Positions 16,685 to 24,929 of a DNA stretch of 64,000 nt are shown in pieces (positions within the stretch are counted from its first letter, which is position 1; each line of letters starts with the position of its first letter). The notes under the pieces were generated by a model. It was not told the DNA's origin, did no database searches, and worked only from the letters and a program-made list of their open reading frames with translations. The stretch lies in the NCBI GenBank assembly GCA_963707465.1, contig CAVPQK010000024.1, positions 1,116,001-1,180,000 of the forward strand. The letters are read 5' to 3'. Origin of the DNA: Bog-159 sp963707465 (lineage in GTDB: Bacteria > Acidobacteriota > Terriglobia > Bryobacterales > Bryobacteraceae). The translations under genes and the position numbers were made by a program.

Positions 16685-19600
16685 ATGAATATTTCCGAGG
16701 TCTTCATCAGGCGGCCCGTCGCCACAACTTTGCTAACGTTGGCGCTGGCGCTGGCGGGCGCGGTGGCCTTCCGGTTCTTGCCGGTGTCTCCCCTGCCGCA
16801 GGTGGACTTCCCTACCATTTCGGTCGAGGCCGAACTACCCGGCGCGAGTCCGGAGACCATGGCCTCGTCGGTAGCCACGCCGCTCGAGCGCCAGTTCACG
16901 CGCATCGCGTCGGTCACCGAGATGACCTCCTCGTCGAGCCTGGGTTCGACCGGCATCACCCTGCAATTCAATCTGAACCGCAACATCGACGCGGCTGCGC
17001 GCGATGTACAGGCCGCCATCAACGCCGCGCGCGGATATCTGCCGGCGAACCTGCCGAGCAACCCCACCTACCGGAAGGTGAACCCGTCGGATTCGCCCAT
17101 CATGCTGCTGGCGCTGACCTCGCCCATCCTGAACCGGCCCCAGATTTACGACGCGGCCTCCTCCATCATGGCGCAGAAGCTGTCGCAGTTGAGCGGCGTG
17201 GGGCTGGTGTCGGTCTGGGGCAGCTCGCTGCCGAGCGTGCGCGTGGAGCTCAATCCAAACGTGCTGAATAAGTACGGCATCGGCTTTGAGCAGGTAAGGG
17301 GCGTGCTGGCGGCGGCCAACTCCAATTCCCCCAAGGGGCATTTTTCCGACGGCCACCTGGCCTGGGAAGTGGGCGCCAACGATCAGATCTTCAAGGCCAG
17401 CGACTACCGGCCATTGATCGTCAGCTACCTGAACGGAGCGGCGCTGCGGATTTCAGACTTGGGCGAGGTGATCGACTCGGTGGAAGACGTTCGGGACGCC
17501 GGATATTCCAACGGCATGCCGTCGGTGCTGGTGGCCATCTTCCGGCAGCCCGGCGCGAATATCATCGATACGGTGGACCACATCCGGGCCATGCTGCCGA
17601 TGTTGAAGGCTTCCATTCCGCAATCCATCAAGCTGCTGGTGACCTTGGATCAGACGGTCACGATCCGCGCTTCGGTGCACGACGTGGAACGGTCGCTGCT
17701 GATCTCGGTGGTGCTGGTAGTGCTGGTGGTCTTCGCGTTCCTCAGAAGCCCGCGGAGCACGCTGATCCCCGGCGCGGCCGTGCCGGTATCGCTGATCGGC
17801 ACGTTCGGAGTCATGTTCCTGCTGCATTACAGCATCGATAATCTTTCTCTGATGGCGCTGACTATTTCCACGGGCTTTGTGGTGGACGACGCCATCGTGG
17901 TGATCGAAAACGTGACGCGCTACCGGGAGCAAGGCTTGCATCCCTTTCAGGCGGCGCTGAAGGGGGCCAGGGAGATCAGCTTCACGGTGCTTTCCATGAG
18001 CGTGTCGCTGGTGGCGGTGTTCATTCCGCTGCTGCTGATGGGCGGGATCGTGGGGCGGCTGTTCCGGGAATTTGCCGTGACGCTGTCGGTGGCCATCTGC
18101 GTCTCGTTGGTGATTTCGCTGACTACCACTCCCATGATGTGCGCGCACCTGCTGCGCGGGCGCCGCGACCACGGCTGGTTGTACCGCTTTACCGAACGGG
18201 CCTTCCAGTCCCTGGTCAATTTGTACGGTGCGACTCTGGCCGCCGCGCTACGCGCCGCGCCGCTCACCATGGCGATACTGCTGGGGACCATCGGGTTGAA
18301 CGTGTACCTGTTCATCCATGTCTCCAAGGGATTTTTTCCGATGCAGGACAACGGGCGCTTGATGGGGTCCATCCAAGGCGATCAGGACACGTCGTTCCAG
18401 GCGATGGACCGCATCCTGCAGCGCATGATCGCCATTGTGGATGCCGATCCGGCGGTAGCCACGGTGAACGGATTCACCGGCGGGGGCACTTCCAACTCCG
18501 CGCGCATGTTCGTGAACCTGAAGCCGCTGGTGGAAAGGAAAGTCACCGTGGACCAGGTGATCGAACGGCTGCGGCCGGAACTGGAAAAGATCCCCGGCGC
18601 CTCGCTGTACTTGCAGGCGTCGCAAGACCTGCGGGTGGGCGGACGGATGAGCAACGCGCAGTATCAGTTCACCATGCGCGGCGACAACCTGCAGGATCTC
18701 ACCACCTATGCTCCGCAGATGCTGCAGGAGCTGCGGAACATTCCGGTGATCGCGGACGTGAGCAGCGATCAGCAGGATGGCGGACTGCAAACGCTGGTGC
18801 GGTACGACCGGGCCACGGCCGCGCGCTTCGGCATCTCGCCGCAACTGATCGACAACACGCTCTACGACGCCTTCGGGCAGCGCCAGGTGTCGACCGTCTA
18901 CAACACGTTGAACCAATATCACGTAGTGATGGAAGCGGCGCCGGCGTTCCTGGAGGACCCGCGGGTTTTGAGCCAGGTGTATGTGCGGTCGCCGGGCGGA
19001 CACGGCGTGCCGTTGAGCGCGCTGGCGAGTTTCGCCCCCACCACCGCGCCGCTGGCAGTGAACCATCAGGGGCTGGGACCCGCCGTCACGGTGTCGTTCA
19101 ACCTGCAGCCGGGCGTCGCTCTGGGAGATGCGGTGGAGGCCATCCTCGCCGCGGCCGCCAGGATCGGCCTGCCCCGCACGATCCAGACCGGATTCGCGGG
19201 CACGGCGCTGGCCTACACGCAATCGCTGGACAATCAGCCGATCCTGATCCTGACGGCACTGGCGGCGGTCTACATCGTGCTCGGAATTCTGTACGAAAGC
19301 TACGTGCATCCGATCACCATTATTTCCACGCTGCCCTCGGCGGGAGTGGGCGCGCTGCTGGCGCTGATGCTCACGCACACCGATCTCAGCGTGATCGCCA
19401 TGATTGGAATTATTCTGCTGATCGGCATCGTGAAGAAGAACGCGATTCTGATGATCGATTTTGCGCTGGCGGCCGAACGGCTGGAGGGCAAGAATTCGCG
19501 CGATTCGATTTTCGAAGCGTGCACGCTGCGCTTCCGTCCGATCCTGATGACCACCATGGCCGCCATGCTGGGAGCGCTGCCGCTGGCGCTGGGGACCGGC

Positions 19601-19774
19601 ACGGGATCGGAACTGCGGCGCCCGCTGGGCATCACCATTATCGGCGGGCTGCTGGTGAGCCAGTTACTGACGCTGTATACGACGCCGGTGGTGTATCTGT
19701 ATTTCGACCGCCTGCAACACTGGTGGGTGCGCGTGCGCGGGAAGGAGCGCGTCCTTACGGTTGCGGCTCAGTAA
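16685..19774 (+). CDS. RND efflux pump permease (HAE1, MdtB/MdtC-like)
   Basis: A 1,029-residue inner-membrane RND transporter of the hydrophobe/amphiphile efflux group. Helix 1 starts at FIRRPVATTLLTLALALAGA. The periplasmic DFPTISVEAELPGASPETMA motif is typical. The proton-relay segment in helix 4 reads STGFVVDDAIVVIENV (about 394-409) with the paired Asp residues present. A second large periplasmic loop and helices 7-12 complete the fold. The normal tripartite partners (membrane fusion protein, outer-membrane channel) are not encoded beside it; neighbours are a cupin-like protein and an esterase. It must borrow partners encoded elsewhere. Confidence 0.93.
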   Translation: MNISEVFIRRPVATTLLTLALALAGAVAFRFLPVSPLPQVDFPTISVEAELPGASPETMASSVATPLERQFTRIASVTEMTSSSSLGSTGITLQFNLNRNIDAAARDVQAAINAARGYLPANLPSNPTYRKVNPSDSPIMLLALTSPILNRPQIYDAASSIMAQKLSQLSGVGLVSVWGSSLPSVRVELNPNVLNKYGIGFEQVRGVLAAANSNSPKGHFSDGHLAWEVGANDQIFKASDYRPLIVSYLNGAALRISDLGEVIDSVEDVRDAGYSNGMPSVLVAIFRQPGANIIDTVDHIRAMLPMLKASIPQSIKLLVTLDQTVTIRASVHDVERSLLISVVLVVLVVFAFLRSPRSTLIPGAAVPVSLIGTFGVMFLLHYSIDNLSLMALTISTGFVVDDAIVVIENVTRYREQGLHPFQAALKGAREISFTVLSMSVSLVAVFIPLLLMGGIVGRLFREFAVTLSVAICVSLVISLTTTPMMCAHLLRGRRDHGWLYRFTERAFQSLVNLYGATLAAALRAAPLTMAILLGTIGLNVYLFIHVSKGFFPMQDNGRLMGSIQGDQDTSFQAMDRILQRMIAIVDADPAVATVNGFTGGGTSNSARMFVNLKPLVERKVTVDQVIERLRPELEKIPGASLYLQASQDLRVGGRMSNAQYQFTMRGDNLQDLTTYAPQMLQELRNIPVIADVSSDQQDGGLQTLVRYDRATAARFGISPQLIDNTLYDAFGQRQVSTVYNTLNQYHVVMEAAPAFLEDPRVLSQVYVRSPGGHGVPLSALASFAPTTAPLAVNHQGLGPAVTVSFNLQPGVALGDAVEAILAAAARIGLPRTIQTGFAGTALAYTQSLDNQPILILTALAAVYIVLGILYESYVHPITIISTLPSAGVGALLALMLTHTDLSVIAMIGIILLIGIVKKNAILMIDFALAAERLEGKNSRDSIFEACTLRFRPILMTTMAAMLGALPLALGTGTGSELRRPLGITIIGGLLVSQLLTLYTTPVVYLYFDRLQHWWVRVRGKERVLTVAAQ

Positions 19775-19806
19775 ATGGCCCACCCACCGCGCGTTAACAT
19801 GTTGAA

Positions 19807-21672
19807 GTGATCGTCCGCTTCCTATTCCTCCTGCTCGCCGCGCTACCCGCCTTCGCCGCCGACGCAACCATTCAAGACCGCGTCGAATTCAGCCAGGTAT
19901 TCGGCGAAACGCGCAATTTCCGCATCTTCCTGCCGCCCGCCTACGACACCTCCGGCAAGCGCTACCCGGTCATCTACTGGTTTCACGGCTATAGTGAGCG
20001 CTTCAACAAGCCCGTCGACGACCCGCCCAATCGCGATTACGATTCCGGCACGGATTACGGCGGCGATAACATCTCGCGCTTCGTCGGCACGCACGACGTG
20101 ATCGTCGTCAAGGTGGACGGCTTCAACCCCCGCTTTTCGGGCGACAATTACAAGCGCCCGTACAACATCGGCCCGGTCGAAACCAACCGCCAGTTCCCGC
20201 TCTATTTCCCCGAGCTGGTCGATTTCATCGACGCCAACTACCGCACCATCGCCGACCGCGATCATCGCGCCACCGCCGGCCTCTCGATGGGCGGATTCAT
20301 GTCTTACTGGATCGCCGGCAAATACCCCCACCTGGTTTCCAGCGCCTCGAATTTCATGGGCTCGCCGGAGTTCTTTGTCGGCCCGCGCGACTTCCCCGTG
20401 GAGTATCTCCACGACGATCTGTACGGCAACTACGAGGGCGTACGCACCCGCCTGGTGACCGGCACGCGCGATTTCATTCAGTTCTATCACCGCCAGATGA
20501 ATGCCATCTGGAAATTCGCGCGCGAGTGGCACGAAACCGAGGACTTCGACTCCGATCACGGCACGCCCGGCATGGCCAAGACGCTGGAGTTTCACATGAA
20601 TGCGTTCGCCCACCCGCTGCCGCGCCCCGCTGCCTGGAACCATGCCGACGTCTATCCCAGCTTCACCGTTTGGGGTTGGGAGGTGGCCTCGGACCGCAAG
20701 CAGCCGGGCTTCACCGCGCTCGCGAATGTCTCGGCCGCGGGCTTCCGTTCCGCGGTGCGCGAATGGCTGCCCGATGGCGCGGCGATTCCGGGCGTGAAGC
20801 TCTCCATTGAAACCGATAAGCTGTATCCGCCGCGCAAGCCCCAAACCGTGACCATCGTCCGCCTGCGCGACGGCAACGTGCGGCGGCAGACCCTCACCGC
20901 CGGCGCCGATGGCCGTCTGAGCCTCGACCTGAATGGCGAAGCCTACGAGGTGGGCATTTCATCCGGACCCGTCCTGGCGCTCTCCGGATATCAGTTGGAT
21001 GGCGCGGCGTGGGCTACCGCGGGCGTGCCCGTGCACACGCGCCTGCGCATCTGGAACAAAGGCGCCGCGGCATCCAAGCCCGGCACATTGCGCTGGCTCA
21101 GCCCCAATCCCGGCGTCGATCTGGCGCCCATGTCGTCGGACCTGCCCGCCATCGCGCCCGGCCAATCCACGGAACTTGCGCTCACCGTTACCGCCAGGGA
21201 TCCCAAGCGCGCCATCGTGAAGATCGTGGGCGTCCAGGGCGATGCGCGCCTGCCGCTCGAAATTCCGCTGTTTCCGCCCGCGCAGCCGTTTGCCGATTTC
21301 CGCATCGCGGATGGCCAGCAGGTTCGCATCTTCCAGCACGCCACCGAAAAGGCCTCGGTCACGTTGGGCGATGGCAATGGCGATGGAAAGGCTAACGCGG
21401 GCGAAAGAATCGCCATCCTGCTTCCCGAGGACGACGTTTACCGCGTCGCCGAGTTGTTCACCAACGACGCCTGCGTGGATAACACCCTGCGCGCTTTCGA
21501 CGATTGGAGCGACTACGATCACGTGGGCGCGTCGGCCAAATATTCCCTGCCGCTGATCAAGCCCGACTGCCCGCCCGATCACGTCGTCCACGCCTTGGTG
21601 CGCGTGTTGCTGCCCAACAAGCCGAACCACATCGTGCGCTTCGCCGCTATCGAGTTTCCGGTTCAGCGCTAG
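19807..21672 (+). CDS. Exported esterase (alpha/beta hydrolase)
   Basis: A 621-residue secreted esterase of the PF00756 (esterase D / feruloyl esterase-like) type. GTG 19807 starts the signal peptide (IVRFLFLLLAALPAFAAD). The hydrolase domain occupies about 25-260: YPVIYWFHGYS is the oxyanion-hole region and AGLSMGGF (about 156-163) holds the nucleophile Ser. The His of the triad may be in SDHGTPGM (about 237). The C-terminal 350 residues are beta-rich and may bind carbohydrate or polymer. A substrate such as a plant polysaccharide ester is only a guess. The next gene starts 9 bp downstream. Confidence 0.82.
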   Translation: MIVRFLFLLLAALPAFAADATIQDRVEFSQVFGETRNFRIFLPPAYDTSGKRYPVIYWFHGYSERFNKPVDDPPNRDYDSGTDYGGDNISRFVGTHDVIVVKVDGFNPRFSGDNYKRPYNIGPVETNRQFPLYFPELVDFIDANYRTIADRDHRATAGLSMGGFMSYWIAGKYPHLVSSASNFMGSPEFFVGPRDFPVEYLHDDLYGNYEGVRTRLVTGTRDFIQFYHRQMNAIWKFAREWHETEDFDSDHGTPGMAKTLEFHMNAFAHPLPRPAAWNHADVYPSFTVWGWEVASDRKQPGFTALANVSAAGFRSAVREWLPDGAAIPGVKLSIETDKLYPPRKPQTVTIVRLRDGNVRRQTLTAGADGRLSLDLNGEAYEVGISSGPVLALSGYQLDGAAWATAGVPVHTRLRIWNKGAAASKPGTLRWLSPNPGVDLAPMSSDLPAIAPGQSTELALTVTARDPKRAIVKIVGVQGDARLPLEIPLFPPAQPFADFRIADGQQVRIFQHATEKASVTLGDGNGDGKANAGERIAILLPEDDVYRVAELFTNDACVDNTLRAFDDWSDYDHVGASAKYSLPLIKPDCPPDHVVHALVRVLLPNKPNHIVRFAAIEFPVQR

Positions 21673-21681
21673 AATAAAACT

Positions 21682-22644
21682 GTGCATAAAACCAGAAAAG
21701 ACATCTGCACCCTGATCCTCCTCGCGCTGGCCCTCCTCGCAGCGCCAGCCCTTCGCGCGGACGTCACCATCCGCTATCAATCCGAAATGCAGCCCTCCGC
21801 CGCCTTGCAGCCCATCGTCGGCCAACTTACCAAGTCAATCCAGACCAATTTCGACCAATCCATCCAAATGAAAGGGAATAAGGCCTACACCAAGGCCGGC
21901 AATTGGATCCAGATTATCGATTTTGCGAAGCAGGAAATCACCCTGGTCGATCCCGCGCACAAGACCTTCGCCACTCTGCCCGCATCCCAACTCGCGGATC
22001 GCATGGCGGGCGCGGTGACCCAATCGACAGCGGGCCAATCGCAAGCCTTCCAGCAGGCCATGGGGTCGATCAAATCCACCGTCACGTCCAAGATCACCGG
22101 CAAGACCGAAGAAATTCAGGGTGTCCAGGCCGAAGAGCGCGAGGTGACCGTCAACATGGAGATTCCCATGCCGGCGGAAATGAATCAACCCGGCGCGGCG
22201 GCCCGGCTGGTCATGCACATCTGGACCGCCAAACAAGCGGAAGCCTTGCGCGTTCCAGCCATTCGGGAGTTGACCGGCTACCAGGCCTGGCAGAAATATG
22301 TCATGAACCCCGTGGCCATACTGAATAACGTGCTCGGCAAAATGCCCGGCATGGCCAACTCCATCGCTCCCATGCTCGAAGAACTGACCAAGAACCCGTC
22401 GGTGATTCTGCGCATGCGCATCGAAGTGTTTACGCCTTTCCTGGCGACGCTGGCCAAGCAGATGGCCATCGACCCGGATGCTCCGCTGCTGCAGATGAAC
22501 CAGGAAGTAGCCGAGCTTTCGAGCGCACCCGTGGACGCCTCCATTTTCGAGTTGCCGAAAGACTATACGTCGGTCTCAGCCGACGATCTGATTCGGGAAT
22601 CGCTCAAGGCGCAGACCGCCGCCGCGGCGCCTGCCGCGAAGTAG
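21682..22644 (+). CDS. Exported DUF4412-like protein
   Basis: A 320-residue exported protein starting at GTG 21682. The signal peptide spans residues 1-26 (LILLALALLAAPALRAD). The mature protein begins with VTIRYQSEM and contains WIQIIDFAKQEITLVDPAHKTF, a pattern I associate with DUF4412 periplasmic proteins. An Ala/Gln-rich middle and an Ala-rich C-terminus follow. Function is not established. It is probably co-transcribed with the esterase and overlaps the convergent FG-GAP gene by 41 bp at its 3' end. Confidence 0.7.
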   Translation: MHKTRKDICTLILLALALLAAPALRADVTIRYQSEMQPSAALQPIVGQLTKSIQTNFDQSIQMKGNKAYTKAGNWIQIIDFAKQEITLVDPAHKTFATLPASQLADRMAGAVTQSTAGQSQAFQQAMGSIKSTVTSKITGKTEEIQGVQAEEREVTVNMEIPMPAEMNQPGAAARLVMHIWTAKQAEALRVPAIRELTGYQAWQKYVMNPVAILNNVLGKMPGMANSIAPMLEELTKNPSVILRMRIEVFTPFLATLAKQMAIDPDAPLLQMNQEVAELSSAPVDASIFELPKDYTSVSADDLIRESLKAQTAAAAPAAK

Positions 22645-23716
22645 TCAGATTTTCAAACCAAGCAATCGCATCCCCACGGATCGCCAGAATATCGGGACGC
22701 CCGTCGCCATTCACATCCACCGCCCGCGCGAAGCGAACGGGCCGCCCTTCGGCGACCACCACTGGTCGAAACCGGCCTCCGCCTTCGTTGTAGAGCACCA
22801 TCAAACGGCTGCGGCCGGCCTTCTCGCCGATCAGGATATCGGGGCGCCCGTCGCCGTCGAAGTCGGCCGTTTCCAGGCTGTTCACCTCGGCCAGATCCGG
22901 CACGCTGTCGATACGGTGTTCGATCCACATCAGGCGCGGATCGCTGGGCTGCTCGAAACGCGCCAGGCGCGCCGGCTGCATTTCGCGCTCGGCGGCCACC
23001 AGCTCCGCCGCGGCGCCGGTGAGCGGACCGTAGCTCGACCGCAGCATAGCCGATTCCGGCGTTTCATTCCACAGGACGATCGCAAACAGATGCCACGGCA
23101 GTTCGAAGCTCTCGGGCGACCGGATCCAGTACATGCCCGCCAGAATATCCGGCCGCCCATCGCCGTCGATGTCCGCCATGTGCAGCCCGCCCTGGTGCGA
23201 CGGCGAATAGAACGAGTAAACATCCTGATAGGGCCAGCGCGCCGTGGGATCGGCGGGAATCTCATAGAAGCGCACCTGCGCGCGCTTGTGGATCAGCAGA
23301 ACCCCGCGATGGCCCAGCAGGGTGGTGGGCAGCATGTCCGGTGCATCGACGCCCGTATCGATGGCGTGGCGTGTCCACTGCGCGCCGGAGTGTGGCGCGC
23401 GATACCAGACCAGATCGCCGCCGCCTTCGTTGACGACGATGTCCAGCTTGCCGTCGCCATCCACGTCCAGCAGGCAGCCGCCTTCACCAAACGCACGCCC
23501 GCGGCCGCGGACCACCAGGTTAGAGCCTTTCGGCAATCTCCTCCACAAGAGTTGGTCGCCCCACGTAACGAGCGTGCGCTCCTGTAGAGCATACCCTGTT
23601 ATCGTTTCGTCATGCAACTTTGTGAGGATGTGCTCGGAAAATCGTGGTGGCGGGCCCACCGCCAGGATCCCGCTCGAAAGAATGGCGATGAGCCCACAGC
23701 GAATCGTCCAGTGCAT
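22604..23716 (-). CDS. Exported FG-GAP/VCBS repeat protein
   Basis: A 370-residue exported protein with an N-terminal signal (RCGLIAILSSGILAVG). It contains at least four Ca-binding FG-GAP/VCBS-type repeats with the loop DxDGDGxxDI: LDVDGDGKLDIVV (about 84), ADIDGDGRPDILAG (about 182), ADFDGDGRPDILIG (about 290) and VDVNGDGRPDILAI (about 338). Such repeats form beta-propellers in extracellular proteins. No catalytic domain is visible. The last 14 codons overlap the convergent neighbour. Confidence 0.85.
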   Translation of the reverse strand: MHWTIRCGLIAILSSGILAVGPPPRFSEHILTKLHDETITGYALQERTLVTWGDQLLWRRLPKGSNLVVRGRGRAFGEGGCLLDVDGDGKLDIVVNEGGGDLVWYRAPHSGAQWTRHAIDTGVDAPDMLPTTLLGHRGVLLIHKRAQVRFYEIPADPTARWPYQDVYSFYSPSHQGGLHMADIDGDGRPDILAGMYWIRSPESFELPWHLFAIVLWNETPESAMLRSSYGPLTGAAAELVAAEREMQPARLARFEQPSDPRLMWIEHRIDSVPDLAEVNSLETADFDGDGRPDILIGEKAGRSRLMVLYNEGGGRFRPVVVAEGRPVRFARAVDVNGDGRPDILAIRGDAIAWFENLTTSRQAPRRRSAP

Positions 23717-23735
23717 GCAGCTATTTTAGTCTGCC

Positions 23736-23790
23736 AGCGGAGGGCGGGATTTATCCCGCGCGGGGCTTAAGCCCCGCTCCGGTTGCCGCT
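23736..23790. repeat. REP-like double hairpin element
   Basis: Two adjacent hairpins, GCGGGAT-T-TATCCCGC-like and GCGGGGCTTAAGCCCCGC, enclosed by outer AGCGG and CCGCT. It lies 20 bp upstream of the start of the FG-GAP gene and resembles the elements at 7687 and 28603 in layout and in the GGAGGGCGGG motif. Confidence 0.65.
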
Positions 23791-23800
23791 TATTAGGGTA

Positions 23801-23980
23801 AGATCCTAGCGTACATGTACTTCAGGCCAACTTGTGTATTGCTCGTTTTATCTGCGTTCATCCGCGTTCATCTGCGGCCCATATCGGGCTTTGATTTTTC
23901 CCGCTGGCCCGGCAGAAAAGCACATCCCGCCGCAGATGAACGCAGATGAACGCAGATGAACGCAGATAAAACATGGACAA
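23801..23980 (+). repeat. Intergenic hairpin repeat, copy 2 (shortened)
   Basis: Copy 2 of the 240-bp repeat family. It begins AGATCCTAGCGTACATGTAC and keeps the full inverted repeat: TCTGCGTTCA units on the left, and on the right an extra GATGAACGCA unit compared with copy 1. About 50 bases are missing between two TCAGGCC motifs that flank this segment in copies 1 and 3. Together with the REP-like element it fills the 362-bp divergent gap 23717-24078. Confidence 0.88.
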
Positions 23981-24078
23981 AGCTAAGTCGGGAGAGCCCA
24001 CATGATAGAATCATCGGCGAATCGCTGAGCAAATGGAAACAGAACAGCCTCAAGTAGCCGAACTCGCAAGGAAACTCC

Positions 24079-24504
24079 ATGCGCCCGCAGAGTCTTAAAG
24101 AGGCTATCGAACGTATCCTGCTGGCGGGTGAGGAAGAACGGATTGCGATAGCCGAATTCCTGGACGAGTTCTACCTCCATTACGGACACACCGAAGAGTT
24201 ACAAACCATGATAGATGCCCCACCGCCAGTCTCGGGTAGACAGCCTCTGGATGCCTACGTTGGCGCTATAGGAGAGCACCTGGCGCGGCGATGGGGATTG
24301 ACCATACCCGTTTGGGTGGAGGATACAAGCCGTTTCCTCGATACGCCAATATTCGCTGACGACTTGCAATTGATGAAGCCCATTTTGCTGCGGGATAGCC
24401 CGATTGCTTTTCGCCGTCGTTTGATTTTTACCGAAGCCGAACCGCTGCGCAGGGGGCGTTTCCCTGCCGAACCAGGACCCTACGGAATCACCCGAGTCTT
24501 GTGA
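24079..24504 (+). CDS. Hypothetical protein, helical N-terminus
   Basis: A 141-residue soluble protein. The N-terminal half is helical (SLKEAIERILLAGEEERIAIAEFLDEFY). The second half contains HLARRWGLTIPVWVEDTSRFL and SPIAFRRRLIFTEAEPLRR. I have seen the SPxAFRRRxIF pattern in uncharacterised actinobacterial and other proteins that neighbour nucleotidyltransferases, but I cannot name the family. ATG 24079 was taken; a poor ribosome site (AAGGAAA) precedes it. It overlaps the convergent downstream gene by 25 bp. Confidence 0.6.
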   Translation: MRPQSLKEAIERILLAGEEERIAIAEFLDEFYLHYGHTEELQTMIDAPPPVSGRQPLDAYVGAIGEHLARRWGLTIPVWVEDTSRFLDTPIFADDLQLMKPILLRDSPIAFRRRLIFTEAEPLRRGRFPAEPGPYGITRVL

Positions 24505-24911
24505 AACAGCACATCCGCGCTGCCAAAGTAAACCTGGCCCTCAAAATGAAACGCGGCCAACTTGGGATCCACGCGCGGAAGGCCCGGATGCTCCGGTCCC
24601 AAGTGCACCTCGGTCAGCCGTGCGCCCACCGGAATTTCTCGCGGATCTCCACTCAGGTCCAGGGCAGGGAAGGCCTCGTCGGTCTCGCGGATTTCTCCGG
24701 GCGGAGCGCTCCACTTATCGTTGAAGAAGGTCCAGATGGCGTCGGCGCAGCGGCTGGGACAGGTGGGCAGCGTCTCACCCGCGTTGAGCGGGATCATGAC
24801 GCCGCACGTCGTGCAGCGATAGAGACCGGCACTAGATACCCGATCATTGACTCTGTACAAGGTTTCCCCGGCCTCCTCCCCAGTTGACTCAAGGAAACAA
24901 TAGCCTACCAA
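24480..24911 (-). CDS. Zinc-ribbon-like hypothetical protein
   Basis: A soluble protein of up to 143 residues. Residues 32-55 hold a likely zinc site, YRCTTCG followed by TCPSRC (CxxC...CxxxC). The rest is hydrophilic, with a run toward EVHLGPEHPGLPRVDPK. The start is uncertain: the longest frame starts at TTG 24911, while TTG 24860 has a GGAGGAGG stretch upstream and leaves the zinc site intact. No family recognised. It lies between the unknown convergent gene and the DUF4097 protein and could be regulated with neither. Confidence 0.5.
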   Translation of the reverse strand: MVGYCFLESTGEEAGETLYRVNDRVSSAGLYRCTTCGVMIPLNAGETLPTCPSRCADAIWTFFNDKWSAPPGEIRETDEAFPALDLSGDPREIPVGARLTEVHLGPEHPGLPRVDPKLAAFHFEGQVYFGSADVLFHKTRVIP

Positions 24912-24929
24912 AATAAATTCGCCGTGTCT

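Noticed and set aside
23868..24080. Small minus-strand frame encoding a SAFICVHLRSSA peptide
   Set aside because: A known kind of spurious product of the TGCGTTCATCTGCG hairpin repeat; the same peptide type appears at 63681-63942.
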